Positions 52,511-60,561 of a DNA stretch of 64,000 nt are shown piece by piece. The notes beneath the pieces were generated by a model, which ran no database searches, had not been told where the DNA came from, and saw only the letters and a program-made list of their open reading frames with translations. The translations under genes were made by a program, and so were the position numbers. The DNA is taken from positions 496,001 to 560,000 of the forward strand of contig CAWKHA010000001.1 in the NCBI GenBank assembly GCA_963849365.1. The letters run 5' to 3'. The stretch's first letter is position 1. Every line of letters begins with the position of its first letter. Source of the DNA: CAVQCJ01 sp963849365 (GTDB lineage: Bacteria; Actinomycetota; Actinomycetes; Prado026).

Positions 52511-52945
52511 ATGCAGGAGCCAGAGCTCGCCCGCCGCCTCGCCTCCGTCGAGTTCTTCGCGGGTCTTTCCGAAGCAGCGCGCCGCCGCATCGCCGGCCAC
52601 GTGGTGGAGATGACGCACCGGCCCGGTCGCGTCCTGACCGAGCAGGGCGTCGAGGGGGCGGGTTTCCACCTGATCCTGGAGGGGTCCGCCGACGTCGAGG
52701 TCAACGGCAAGCGCCGGGCCACGCTGAAGGAGGGCGACAGCTTCGGCGAGATCTCGTTGATCGACCACAAGCCCCGGTCGGCGACGGTCATCGCCGGGGA
52801 GGACGGGCTGCGGACGGCGACGATCTCCCCGCTCGCGTTCTCGCCGCTGCTGGACGACCCGGAGGTGTCGCGCGGGCTGCTCAGTGTGGTCACCGCCCGG
52901 CTGCGCGCCGCCGAGGCCAGGAACGCGGCCGAGGCCGCCGACTGA
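52511..52945 (+). CDS. Cyclic-nucleotide-binding-domain protein
   Basis: The protein has about 144 residues. LASVEFFAGLSEAARRRIAG is followed by HRPGRVLTEQGVEGAGFHLI, LKEGDSFGEISLIDHKPRSA (phosphate-binding cassette) and VTARLRAAEARNAAEA. It is a single cNMP domain with no helix-turn-helix, so it is not a Crp-type regulator. ATG at 52511 has GAAAGG upstream, while GTG at 52502 is possible. It precedes a SulP transporter but a very strong hairpin separates the two. Confidence 0.85.
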   Translation: MQEPELARRLASVEFFAGLSEAARRRIAGHVVEMTHRPGRVLTEQGVEGAGFHLILEGSADVEVNGKRRATLKEGDSFGEISLIDHKPRSATVIAGEDGLRTATISPLAFSPLLDDPEVSRGLLSVVTARLRAAEARNAAEAAD

Positions 52946-52967
52946 CCCACCCGTCCGCTCGCACTCA

Positions 52968-53022
52968 GCGAACCTACGGGCAGGTAAGGCCGGATTCCGG
53001 CCTTACCTGCCCGTAGGTTCGC
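52968..53022. repeat. 55-bp perfect palindrome (27-bp arms, 1-nt centre)
   Basis: Arms 52968-52994 and 52996-53022 match at all 27 positions around a single T at 52995. The arms begin GCGAACCTACGGGCAGG. It lies between the cNMP gene stop and the SulP gene start, so it could end the first transcript. The length and perfection are unusual for a terminator. Confidence 0.9.
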
Positions 53023-53078
53023 CGGAAGGAGCATCCGTGAACGATCGGCCCCGGCCGACGGCCACGCGGTAGGCGACC

Positions 53079-54773
53079 ATGCCTGACGTGCGCGGGCTCG
53101 TCCGCCGGCAGCTCGGCTCGCGGGCCACGGTCGGGCCGGACGTGCGCGCCGGGGTCGTGCTCGGGGTGGAGAGCGTCCCCGACGGCCTCGCGTCCGGACT
53201 GCTCGCCGGCGTGAACCCGGTTTTCGGGCTGTACGCCTACCTCGTCGGCACCATCGCCGGCGCCGCCGCCACCAGCTCGGCCTACATGGCCGTCCAGGCG
53301 ACCAGCGCGATGGCCGTCATCATCTCCGACGTCCCGCAGACGCAGTCCGGACCCGACGCCGGCCGTGCCCTGGCCACGCTCGCCCTGCTCACCGGTGCCG
53401 TCATGCTCACGCTCGGGCTGCTCCGGCTCGGCTGGCTGGTGCGGTTCGTGCCCAACTCGGTGCTGACCGGGTTCATCAACGCGGTCGCGGTGAACATCGT
53501 CCTGGGCCAGCTCGACAACCTCACCGGGTACGACAACGAGGGCGGCAACCGCATCGCGCGCACGATCGACACCCTGTTGCACGTGTCGTCGTTCGTCTGG
53601 GCGTCCATGGCGATCGGGGTGGCGACCATCGCCATCATCCTGGTGCTCGAACGCACACCGGTCGGGCCGCTGGGCCTGGTGGTCGCGGTCGTCGTCACGT
53701 CGGCGGCCGCCGCCCTGCTCGGCCTCGACTCGGTGCAGACGATCGGCGACATCGCCGACGTGCCGCGGGCCCTGCCCACGCCGGCACTGCCCGACCTCGC
53801 GCTGGCCGGTCCCCTCGCCATCCCCGCGCTCTCGCTCGCGTTCGTCGGCCTGGTGCAGGGTGCCGGGATCAGCAACTCGGTACCGAACCCGGACGGGGAG
53901 TACCCGGACGCCTCCGGCGACTTCCGCGGCCAGGGCGTGGCCAACATCGCCGCGGGGATCTTCCAGGGGATGCCGGTGGGCGGCTCGACGTCCGCCACCG
54001 CGCTGATCCGGGTCGCCGGGGCGCGCACCCGAGTGGCCAACCTGGTCGCCGGACTCGTGATGGCCGTGTGCGTGCTGGCGTTCAGCGACGTGATCTCGTA
54101 CGTCGCGATGCCCGCGCTGGCCGGGCTGCTGATCCTCATCGGGGTGCGCACGTTCAAGCCGCACGAAGTCCTGATGGTCTGGCGCACCGGCCCCACCCAT
54201 GCCGCCGTGATGACCGTGACGTTCGTGCTGACGATGGTGATCCCGCTGCAGTACGCCGTGCTGGTCGGCGTGGGCCTGTCGGTGGTGCTGCACGTGGCCC
54301 GCCAGTCGAACAAGATCACGGTGAAGCGGTGGCGGTTCAGCCCCGGGTCGGTGCTGCCCGAGGAGGAAGACCCACCGGCGCTGCTCGAGGCGGGCGATGT
54401 CGTGGTCCTGATGCCGTACGGGAGCCTGTTCTTCGCGGCGGCGCCGGTGTTCGAGTCCCAGCTCCCGCAGGTGACGCCGGACTCGCGCGGATCGGTGGTC
54501 ATCGTCCGGCTGCGCGGCAAGGACGAGCTCGGCAGCACGTTCATCAAGGCCCTGGCCCGCTACGCGGCAGCGTTGTCCGCGGCGGGCAGCCGCCTGGTAC
54601 TGGTCGGCGTGGGGCCGCGGGTCTACGACCAGCTCGCCGCCACCCGGACCCTGGACCAGCTCGGGCCCGACGCCGTCTTCCGCGCGCGACCCAGGCTGGG
54701 CGACTCGCTCACCGAAGCGCTGGGGCAGGCGCAGGCCTGGACCGCCGCGCAGCGGCCGGACGGGCCGGACTGA
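53079..54773 (+). CDS. SulP family anion permease with STAS domain
   Basis: The 564-residue protein has about eleven membrane segments from VVLGVESVPDGLASGLLAGV to ALAGLLILIGVRTFKPHEVL, with the SulP signature NPVFGLYAYLVGTIAGA and VPNSVLTGFINAVAVNIVLG. A C-terminal STAS domain (about residues 435-550) begins GDVVVLMPYGSLFFAAAPVF. The family moves sulfate, bicarbonate or dicarboxylates. The substrate cannot be chosen from sequence. A sulfur operon lies a few genes downstream on the other strand. Confidence 0.92.
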   Translation: MPDVRGLVRRQLGSRATVGPDVRAGVVLGVESVPDGLASGLLAGVNPVFGLYAYLVGTIAGAAATSSAYMAVQATSAMAVIISDVPQTQSGPDAGRALATLALLTGAVMLTLGLLRLGWLVRFVPNSVLTGFINAVAVNIVLGQLDNLTGYDNEGGNRIARTIDTLLHVSSFVWASMAIGVATIAIILVLERTPVGPLGLVVAVVVTSAAAALLGLDSVQTIGDIADVPRALPTPALPDLALAGPLAIPALSLAFVGLVQGAGISNSVPNPDGEYPDASGDFRGQGVANIAAGIFQGMPVGGSTSATALIRVAGARTRVANLVAGLVMAVCVLAFSDVISYVAMPALAGLLILIGVRTFKPHEVLMVWRTGPTHAAVMTVTFVLTMVIPLQYAVLVGVGLSVVLHVARQSNKITVKRWRFSPGSVLPEEEDPPALLEAGDVVVLMPYGSLFFAAAPVFESQLPQVTPDSRGSVVIVRLRGKDELGSTFIKALARYAAALSAAGSRLVLVGVGPRVYDQLAATRTLDQLGPDAVFRARPRLGDSLTEALGQAQAWTAAQRPDGPD

Positions 54774-54817
54774 CCGTCCCCGCCGCTGCCGCGCACCGGC
54801 TGTGCGAGCGTTGGGCC

Positions 54818-55387
54818 GTGCCTTCGACCCCGGTCCTGCGCACTGAGCGGCTCGTGCTGCGCGGTTTCCGCGACGCCGACCGGGACCCGTTCGCGGCCCT
54901 CAACGACGACCCCGTCGTCATGGAGCACTTCGTCGCACCGCTCACGCGCGAGCAGAGCGATGCCTTCGTCGACCGGATCCTCGCGCGCTGGGAGATGCAG
55001 GGGTACGGGCTGTGGGCGGTGGAGGTCGGCGGCGCGTTCGCCGGCTACGTCGGGCTGGCCCGGTCGGACTTCGACGCGTCCTTCACTCCGGCCGTCGAAG
55101 TGGGCTGGCGGCTGGCCCGGCCGTTCTGGGGTCGTGGCATCGCCACGGAGGGAGCCCGGGCGGCGCTGGCGTACGGCTTCGGTGAGGTCGGCCTCGACGA
55201 GATCGACTCGTGGACCGCGCTGACCAACGTGCGGTCCTGGCGGGTGATGGAACGGCTCGGGATGGTCCGCGACGTCGAGTTCGAGCACCCGCGCGTGCCC
55301 GTGGGACACCCCGTCCGCCCGCACGTGCTCTACCGCCTCCCCGCGCAGCTGTGGACAGGCGACAACCCACTCGGCCCGCCGGCATAG
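54818..55387 (+). CDS. GNAT-family N-acetyltransferase (RimJ-like)
   Basis: The 189-residue protein has LRTERLVLRGFRDADRDPFA and VGWRLARPFWGRGIATEGAR (the acetyl-CoA pyrophosphate loop) with FGEVGLDEIDSWTALTNVRS and MERLGMVRDVEFEHP. It belongs to the RimJ/RimL-type group. The GTG at 54818 has GAGCGT (54806-54811) six bases upstream, suggesting a leaderless mRNA. Confidence 0.9.
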   Translation: MPSTPVLRTERLVLRGFRDADRDPFAALNDDPVVMEHFVAPLTREQSDAFVDRILARWEMQGYGLWAVEVGGAFAGYVGLARSDFDASFTPAVEVGWRLARPFWGRGIATEGARAALAYGFGEVGLDEIDSWTALTNVRSWRVMERLGMVRDVEFEHPRVPVGHPVRPHVLYRLPAQLWTGDNPLGPPA

Positions 55388-55414
55388 GGTCCGGACGTCT
55401 GTACGGGAGGGTGG

Positions 55415-55948
55415 TCAGATGAACAGCAGCTGCGCGCCCTCGGTGAGCTCGATGAAGTCGCTCGCGTTGATGATGGCCTCGACGCCCTCGTACAGGTCGT
55501 CCATCGTCATATGCATCATGTCGGCACTCATCCGGCAGGCCCACAGGTGACCGCCCGCGGCCACGATCTGCTCGAGGAAGTCGGGCACCTCGGGCACGCC
55601 GAGGTCGGCGATCTGGTGCTTCATCATCCGCGTGGCCATCGCCTGCATGCCGGGCATCGGTGCCAGCGCCTGGGGCACGCGGACGTCCCCCATCGGCAGG
55701 TGCATGGCGGTGTTCCCGGTCGGGGTGAACTTCAGGTCGTCCATCCGGTCCTTGGCGATCATGTCGAAGCCCCAGAACGTGAAGAACAGGTGCGTCTCCA
55801 CCCCCTCGCCGAGGGCTGCGTTGGCCAGGATCAGCCCCGGGTAGGCCATGTCCAGGTTGCCCTTGGAGCAGATGATGGCGAGCTTGCGGCCGGTGGCGGT
55901 CTCGTCGTCGAACGACGGGACGATCATCTGGGCCGTATCGGTGCTCAT
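55415..55948 (-). CDS. DsrE/DsrF/DrsH-like protein
   Basis: The 177-residue protein has RKLAIICSKGNLDMAYPGLI at the N-terminus and EGVETHLFFTFWGFDMIAKD, MPGMQAMATRMMKHQIADLG, HLWACRMSADMMHMTMDDLY near residues 135-155, typical of the DrsH-like (peroxiredoxin-family) group; the Cys in LWACRMS is a candidate sulfur carrier. It is the last gene of the SQR operon. AAGGAGA precedes the ATG. It probably relays sulfane sulfur. Confidence 0.88.
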   Translation of the reverse strand: MSTDTAQMIVPSFDDETATGRKLAIICSKGNLDMAYPGLILANAALGEGVETHLFFTFWGFDMIAKDRMDDLKFTPTGNTAMHLPMGDVRVPQALAPMPGMQAMATRMMKHQIADLGVPEVPDFLEQIVAAGGHLWACRMSADMMHMTMDDLYEGVEAIINASDFIELTEGAQLLFI

Positions 55949-55968
55949 GGTGGTCTCCTTCCGGGGTG

Positions 55969-56283
55969 TCACACGCAGCCGTGCGGCTTGGGGAGCCCGG
56001 CGATGTACGCCATCTTCTTGGCCGGCTTCTTGGGGAAGAGCTCGAACTGTTCGCGGGTGGGGATGCCGCCCACGGTCTGGACGCGCCTGGTGGTCGCCGT
56101 CTCGCCCTGCTCGCGGTAGTCGGCCCGCAGGAAGCGGATGACGTCCCAGTGCCGGTCGGTCAGGTCGACGCCGATGTTGGCGGCCAGCTGCTTGGCCAGG
56201 TCCTCGTCCCACTCGTCGTACTCGGTGAGGAAGCCCTCGGCGTCGACGTGGACCTCGCGGTCGTTCATGGTGGTGACAGGCAT
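55969..56283 (-). CDS. TusE/DsrC family sulfur-relay protein
   Basis: The 104-residue protein has VDAEGFLTEYDEWDEDLAKQ, LTDRHWDVIRFLRADYREQG and the C-terminus KKMAYIAGLPKPHGCV. The penultimate cysteine (CysA) is present. The second DsrC cysteine, 11 positions earlier, is replaced by Ala (Cys in ACKIAGLPKP of true DsrC). This single-cysteine form is TusE-like rather than sulfite-reductase DsrC. It lies between SQR and DrsH-like genes, so a role as sulfur carrier is likely. ATG at 56283 has GGGAG 9 nt upstream. Confidence 0.9.
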   Translation of the reverse strand: MPVTTMNDREVHVDAEGFLTEYDEWDEDLAKQLAANIGVDLTDRHWDVIRFLRADYREQGETATTRRVQTVGGIPTREQFELFPKKPAKKMAYIAGLPKPHGCV

Positions 56284-56305
56284 CGTTCTCAACTCCCATC
56301 GGTGG

Positions 56306-57544
56306 TCATGCGGCGTGTTCCACTTGCTTGCCGGCCATGGACATGTGGGACGGCAGCGGAAGCGGCCGGCCGGGCAGCAGGACGTTCCAGTACATCCACC
56401 GGAACATCAGCTTCCCCCAGTGGTTGACGTCGGACTCCTCCAGCAGGCTGAACGGGCCGACGCCCGGCACGGGGTATTTACCCGGCAACGGCTCGGTCTC
56501 GTAGTTGAAGTCGATCAGCAGGCCCTTGCCGTGTCCGGACTCGACGAAGCAGTTGGCGTGCCCGTCGAACAACGAGGTCATCGGCCGTCCGGCCACGTGC
56601 TGGACGAAGTTGTCCGGGAACAGGTCCAGCGAGAAGTGCGCGACCGAGCCCGCCTTCGAGGCCGGGATGTCGGACGCGTCGCCGACCGCGAAGATGTTGT
56701 CGTGGGCCCTCGACAGCAGGGTGTGCTTGTCGACCGGCACGTAGTTCAGCTCGTCCCCGAGGCCCGAACGGGCGACGAAGTCGGCGCCCATGTTCAGCGG
56801 CACGGTGACCAGCAGGTCGAACGGGACCTCCCGGTCGTCCATGGAGACCAGGGTCTTGGTGTCGTTGTCGACGCGGTCGACCATGAAGTCCGGCTCGACC
56901 GCGATCCCGCGCTGCTCGAGCATCCCGCCGAGGTGCGCGGAGGCGACCGGCTTGGTGAACGCGCCTTCCAGCGGCGTCACGTAGGTGAGCTCCACCGCGT
57001 CCCGCAGCCCGTGGTCGGCCAGCCAGGCGTCCATGAGGAACGTGAACTCCAGCGGGGCGACCGGGCACTTGATCGGCATCTCAGTCACATGCACGACCAG
57101 CCGCCCGCCGGTGAACGACCTCAGCGCATCGCGCAGGGCGACGGCTCCGTCGAGGGTGTAGAAGTCGTGCACCGAACGCCGCCACAGTCCGTCGGCCATG
57201 CCCGGGGTCTGGTCCGGTCGGGGTGTGGTGCCCGAGGCCACGACCAGGTAGTCGTAGCCGAGCTCGCGACCGTCGTCCAGCGTCACCGTGCAGGCCGCCG
57301 GGTCGACGCCCTCGACGCCCGCGCGGACGAAGTCCACTCCGCTGCTGAGGTACTTGCGCCGCGGCCGCACGATCTCGTCGGGGTCGTAGACACCGAACGG
57401 GACGAACAGGTAGCCGGGCTGGTAGTGGTGGGCGTCGCTGCGGTCCACGACGGTGACCTGCCACTGGTCACCGAGCTTCTTGCGCATCTTGTTCGCGGCG
57501 ATGGTGCCGGCGGTTCCGCCGCCGAGCACGAGCAAGCTCCTCAT
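56306..57544 (-). CDS. Sulfide:quinone oxidoreductase
   Basis: The 412-residue flavoprotein has RSLLVLGGGTAGTIAANKMR (FAD motif), YLFVPFGVYDPDEIVRPRRK, YLVVASGTTPRPDQTPGM and FAVGDASDIPASKAGSVAHF. Two cysteines sit at SQR-like positions: Cys160 in EMPIKCPVAPLEF and Cys332 in ANCFVESGHGKG. It oxidises sulfide to sulfane sulfur and reduces quinone at the membrane. ATG at 57544 has GGGAAGG 8 nt upstream; the frame is open 9 bases further. It heads an operon with TusE-like and DrsH-like genes, behind a DosR-like promoter. Confidence 0.88.
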   Translation of the reverse strand: MRSLLVLGGGTAGTIAANKMRKKLGDQWQVTVVDRSDAHHYQPGYLFVPFGVYDPDEIVRPRRKYLSSGVDFVRAGVEGVDPAACTVTLDDGRELGYDYLVVASGTTPRPDQTPGMADGLWRRSVHDFYTLDGAVALRDALRSFTGGRLVVHVTEMPIKCPVAPLEFTFLMDAWLADHGLRDAVELTYVTPLEGAFTKPVASAHLGGMLEQRGIAVEPDFMVDRVDNDTKTLVSMDDREVPFDLLVTVPLNMGADFVARSGLGDELNYVPVDKHTLLSRAHDNIFAVGDASDIPASKAGSVAHFSLDLFPDNFVQHVAGRPMTSLFDGHANCFVESGHGKGLLIDFNYETEPLPGKYPVPGVGPFSLLEESDVNHWGKLMFRWMYWNVLLPGRPLPLPSHMSMAGKQVEHAA

Positions 57545-57604
57545 CGTCAACACCTTCCCGGACTCAGACGGTTACCGTCCCGGTCGGACGCCGCCCTTAC
57601 GACG

Positions 57605-57647
57605 ACGCTAGGTCCCGGTGCGCGCTGCGAGCAGGGACGAAGGTCCC
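57605..57647 (-). promoter_or_regulatory. DosR-like box plus -10 for the SQR operon
   Basis: On the minus strand the box reads GGGACCTTCGTCCCT (57647-57633), a near-perfect palindrome. TAGCGT (57610-57605) follows after 22 bp, a clear -10. The leader of about 55 nt holds the GGGAAGG ribosome site. Confidence 0.75.
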
Positions 57648-57655
57648 CGGCGGGC

Positions 57656-57670
57656 AGGCGGAAAGTCCCG
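57656..57670 (-). promoter_or_regulatory. Distal DosR-like site upstream of SQR
   Basis: AGGCGGAAAGTCCCG (57656-57670, plus strand) keeps the AAAGTCCC half. Its centre is about 22 bp from the proximal box, two helical turns, which would put both dimers on one face. Confidence 0.45.
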
Positions 57671-57687
57671 ACTTGCGGGAGTGCGCG

Positions 57688-58068
57688 TCAGTCGTCGTCC
57701 GGACGCTCGGTCTGCGCGGACTCCAGGTACGCCGAGAACGCGCGCGGTCCGTAGACGGTGGCGGGCCCGCCGTCCATCAGGAAGGTGACGCCGATGGCCT
57801 CCGCGACCTCGCGGGCGGTGCTTCCATGACGGGCGGCCGCCTGCGCGTGCGCGGCGATACATCCGTCGCAGCCCTTGCTCACCGCGATGGCGAGGGCGAT
57901 GAGCTCCTTGGTGCGCCTGTCGAGGGCGCCGTCGGCGAGCGCCGAGTCATGCAGGGCACTGAACCCCCGGTAGACCTCGGGGATCGCGTGCCGCAGCGCC
58001 CGGCTGTGCGGCCGGAGCTCGTCCTGCACGACCCGGCCGTGCGTCGTGGTGGTCGTCGTCGTGGTCAT
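57688..58068 (-). CDS. AhpD-like carboxymuconolactone decarboxylase-family protein
   Basis: The 126-residue protein has the AhpD redox motif SKGCDGCIAAHAQAAARHG (Cys67, Cys70, His74), ELIALAIAVSKG and AREVAEAIGVTFLMDGGPAT. The CxxC with downstream His makes a peroxidase or disulfide reductase likely. The N-terminus is a run of eight Thr codons after Met. AGGGAGCGG precedes the ATG. It lies upstream of the SQR operon, whose own DosR-like promoter begins just past this gene's stop. Confidence 0.88.
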   Translation of the reverse strand: MTTTTTTTTHGRVVQDELRPHSRALRHAIPEVYRGFSALHDSALADGALDRRTKELIALAIAVSKGCDGCIAAHAQAAARHGSTAREVAEAIGVTFLMDGGPATVYGPRAFSAYLESAQTERPDDD

Positions 58069-58130
58069 GGCCGCTCCCTGCTCGACATCTCCGCGCCTCT
58101 ATCACACCCCGCGGGAGCGGCGCTGCGGCA

Positions 58131-58174
58131 GGGACCAACGACTCTGGAACAGCTGCCGGCGAACCCGGTCGAAT
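58131..58174 (+). promoter_or_regulatory. DosR-like box plus -10 for a 77-residue protein
   Basis: The box GGGACCAACGACTCT (58131-58145) is followed after 23 bp by TCGAAT (58169-58174), which lacks the second-position A. The leader of about 24 nt contains AGGAGGT. Confidence 0.5.
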
Positions 58175-58204
58175 ACGGGGGCGCACCGACCTCAGGAGGT
58201 GCCG

Positions 58205-58438
58205 ATGCCTCTTAACGGGAGCGAGCCCCGTCGCGTCGAGAACAGCACTCGGGTGACCGTCGCCATGCCCTTCTCCACGATCAGGATCATCAGTACGGAC
58301 GACGCCGAGCTGATCGCGGAGATGGCCGGGCTGGTCGCCGGCCTGGCCGCCGAGCTCGACGCTCGCGAGGGCGACGAGACGACCGCGGACCTCGTGGCGC
58401 GGGCCCGAGCCCTCGTCGACCGACTCGCCTCGACGTGA
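58205..58438 (+). CDS. Small acidic protein of unknown function (77 aa)
   Basis: ATG at 58205 is preceded by AGGAGGT, 6 nt upstream. The protein reads SEPRRVENSTRVTVAMPFST, then a helical segment with AELIAEMAGLVAGLAAELDA and TADLVARARALVDRLAS. It has no membrane span and looks like a two-helix protein with a beta N-terminus. No family is recognised. A DosR-like box points at it, so it may be a new small member of that programme. Its stop lies 142 bp before the convergent exonuclease gene. Confidence 0.75.
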   Translation: MPLNGSEPRRVENSTRVTVAMPFSTIRIISTDDAELIAEMAGLVAGLAAELDAREGDETTADLVARARALVDRLAST

Positions 58439-58460
58439 ACGGTCCAGACTTCGCGCGGCG

Positions 58461-58530
58461 GTTTCACTCCCGGCGTGGTCGTCCATCCACAGGTGTGCGG
58501 GGACAGTCACGACCACAGTGGGTGTGAAAC
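58461..58530. terminator. Imperfect long inverted repeat between convergent genes
   Basis: GTTTCAC (58461-58467) and GTGGTCGT (58475-58482) pair with ACGACCAC (58509-58516) and GTGAAAC (58524-58530). The central 26 nt form the loop and the 7-nt spacers pair only partly. It may end both convergent transcripts. Confidence 0.45.
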
Positions 58531-58579
58531 GGCCCGTGGACGTCGACGCCGCGCTGCTGCCCGCGACCTCCGGTCCGGG

Positions 58580-59365
58580 CTAGAGGTCGAGGTCGACGAC
58601 CACCGGCGCATGGTCGCTGGGGCCCTTGCCCTTGCGCGCCTCACGGTCCACCCAGGCGTCGGTCACCGATGCGGCCAGCGCGGCGTTCGCGTACACCAGG
58701 TCGATCCGCATGCCCATGCCCTTGTGGAAGGCGCCGGCGCGGTAGTCCCAGTACGTGTACGGGTGCGGGCCCTTGGCGATCCGGGGGACCACGTCGCTGA
58801 GACCGCCGTCGCGCAGGGCCTGGAGCTCGGCCCGCTCCGCCGGGGTGACGTGCGTGCTGCCGACGAACACGGCCGGGTCCCATACGTCGGCGTCGGTCGG
58901 CGCCACGTTGAAGTCCCCCATGAGCGCGAACGGCCGGTCGCCCGAAGCATCGGCCGCGACCGCGGCCCGCAACGCCGTCAGCCAGCTCAGCTTGTACGCG
59001 TAGTGCGGGTCCTCGGGCGTCCGGCCGTTGGGTACGTACACCGAACGCACCCGGACCGGTCCGCACGTCACCGCCAGGGTCCGCGCTTCCACGTGCTCGG
59101 GGTCCGGGAACCCGGGACCGTCGGGCAGGTCGCGGACGACGTCGGCGAGCCCGACCCGGGACAGCACCGCGACACCGTTCCAGCGCCCCTCTCCGTGGTG
59201 CGCCACCTCGTACCCGAGCGGCGCCACGGCGTCGACCGGGAAGGCATCGTCGGGGACCTTCGTCTCCTGCAGGCAGACCACGTCCGGGGCGGCCTGCTCC
59301 AGCCACTCGACCAGCCGCGGCAGCCGGGCCAGGACTGAGTTCACGTTCCAGGTGGCGATCCGCAT
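58580..59365 (-). CDS. xthA: Exodeoxyribonuclease III (AP endonuclease)
   Basis: The 261-residue protein has RIATWNVNSVLARLPRLVEW, PDVVCLQETKVPDDAFPVDA, RSVYVPNGRTPEDPHYAYKL, LMGDFNVAPTDADVWDP and GPSDHAPVVVDLDL, the full set of ExoIII motifs with active-site Asn, Glu, Asp and His. ATG at 59365 is the start that begins this pattern. It repairs abasic sites and trims 3' ends. It does not belong to the neighbouring sulfur operon. Confidence 0.94.
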   Translation of the reverse strand: MRIATWNVNSVLARLPRLVEWLEQAAPDVVCLQETKVPDDAFPVDAVAPLGYEVAHHGEGRWNGVAVLSRVGLADVVRDLPDGPGFPDPEHVEARTLAVTCGPVRVRSVYVPNGRTPEDPHYAYKLSWLTALRAAVAADASGDRPFALMGDFNVAPTDADVWDPAVFVGSTHVTPAERAELQALRDGGLSDVVPRIAKGPHPYTYWDYRAGAFHKGMGMRIDLVYANAALAASVTDAWVDREARKGKGPSDHAPVVVDLDL

Positions 59366-59405
59366 GGGCTCATCCCACCGCAGCAACCCGGCCCCCGTCA
59401 CCAAC

Positions 59406-59449
59406 GGGCCCTTCGACTCTGCAGGTCGGTGCCCAGTCCGGGCAGCCTG
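59406..59449 (+). promoter_or_regulatory. DosR-like box plus -10 for membrane-flavin-barrel gene
   Basis: The box GGGCCCTTCGACTCT (59406-59420) is followed after 23 bp by CAGCCT (59444-59449). The leader of about 22 nt contains GAGGAG. Confidence 0.55.
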
Positions 59450-59477
59450 GAGTCAGCCAGGCCGAGGAGCGTGGGCC

Positions 59478-60551
59478 ATGTCCAGCCACAGCCAGCCGGT
59501 ACCCGGCTTCGCGGGGAGCCGGCACCGCACGCTGTCGCGTCCCGGTGCCGGGCCGCCCTCGATCGCTCGATGGACCGCGTTGTGCGCCGCCGCGGAGGCC
59601 ATCGGCATGACCGCCGCCGCCACCGCGGCCAAGACGTCACAGGCCCTCGTCGGCGAGCCGACCGACGGTCGGGAGGCAGCCATCGCCCTCTCGCTCGTCG
59701 TCGGTGGCGGGCTCGTCGAAGGGCTCGCCCTGGGCGGGCTGCAGGCCGCCGGGCTCCGGCGCTGGCTGCCGGAGCTGGACCGGCGGCGGTGGTTGCTCGT
59801 CACCACCGCCGTGGCCGGTGTCGGCTGGGCGCTCGCCTCCGTGCCGGCTGTGATGTCCGCCCCCGGGGACGACTCCGCGCCGCCGTGGCTTCTCGTCACG
59901 GTCGGCGCGATGGCGCTGGGCGCCGTCATGGGCTCGCTGCTCGGCGCCGTCCAGGCCACCGGGCTGCGTGGTCACGTGCGACACCCCTGGCGCTGGGTGA
60001 CTGCCAACGCGGCGGCGTGGGCACCCGCGATGACGGTGATCTTCCTCGGGGCGAGCACGCCAGGGAGCGACTGGTCCGGACCATCGGTTGCGGTGCTGGG
60101 CACCGCGACCGGGCTGGTGGCCGGCGCCTGTCTCGGGCTCGTGACCGGCTGGTTCCTGCCGTCGCTCGACGGCCGTCCGGCCCAGAACCGGGTCGTGCTC
60201 TGGGTGCTGGGCTCCGCGGCGCACCGGGCGCTGGACCATGCCGTGGTGGGGCTGCGGGTCCGCGGCTCGGTGTCCGGGCGAACCTTCGAGCTGCCGGTGC
60301 AGTACGCCGAGGACGGCGACGGCCTCGTCGTCGTGCCGGGCCGGCCGCAGGGCAAGACCTGGTGGCGCAACCTCGAGCAGCCCGCGCCGGTCGAGCTGGT
60401 CCTGCGCGGACGGCGGCTGCACGGCCGGGCCCAGGTGCTGCGGTACGGGGAGCCGGGCTACGCGAGCTCGATCGACGCCTACCGCGCGCGGTGGCCCCGA
60501 GCACGTCTCACGGAGGACAACCTGGTGGTCCGGGTCCACCTGCTGCCCTGA
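59478..60551 (+). CDS. Membrane protein fused to a deazaflavin-reductase-like barrel
   Basis: ATG at 59478 has GAGGAG 9 nt upstream and gives 357 residues. Residues 30-230 form about six hydrophobic segments, from ALCAAAEAIGMTAAATAAKT to GLVAGACLGLVTGWFLPSLD. Residues 250-357 resemble the deazaflavin (F420)-dependent nitroreductase / DUF385 barrel, including FELPVQYAEDGDGLVVVPGR, KTWWRNLEQPAPVELVLRGR and ARWPRARLTEDNLVVRVHLL. I do not know this architecture. A DosR-like box precedes it. Confidence 0.7.
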   Translation: MSSHSQPVPGFAGSRHRTLSRPGAGPPSIARWTALCAAAEAIGMTAAATAAKTSQALVGEPTDGREAAIALSLVVGGGLVEGLALGGLQAAGLRRWLPELDRRRWLLVTTAVAGVGWALASVPAVMSAPGDDSAPPWLLVTVGAMALGAVMGSLLGAVQATGLRGHVRHPWRWVTANAAAWAPAMTVIFLGASTPGSDWSGPSVAVLGTATGLVAGACLGLVTGWFLPSLDGRPAQNRVVLWVLGSAAHRALDHAVVGLRVRGSVSGRTFELPVQYAEDGDGLVVVPGRPQGKTWWRNLEQPAPVELVLRGRRLHGRAQVLRYGEPGYASSIDAYRARWPRARLTEDNLVVRVHLLP

Positions 60552-60561
60552 CCCAAGGGAC

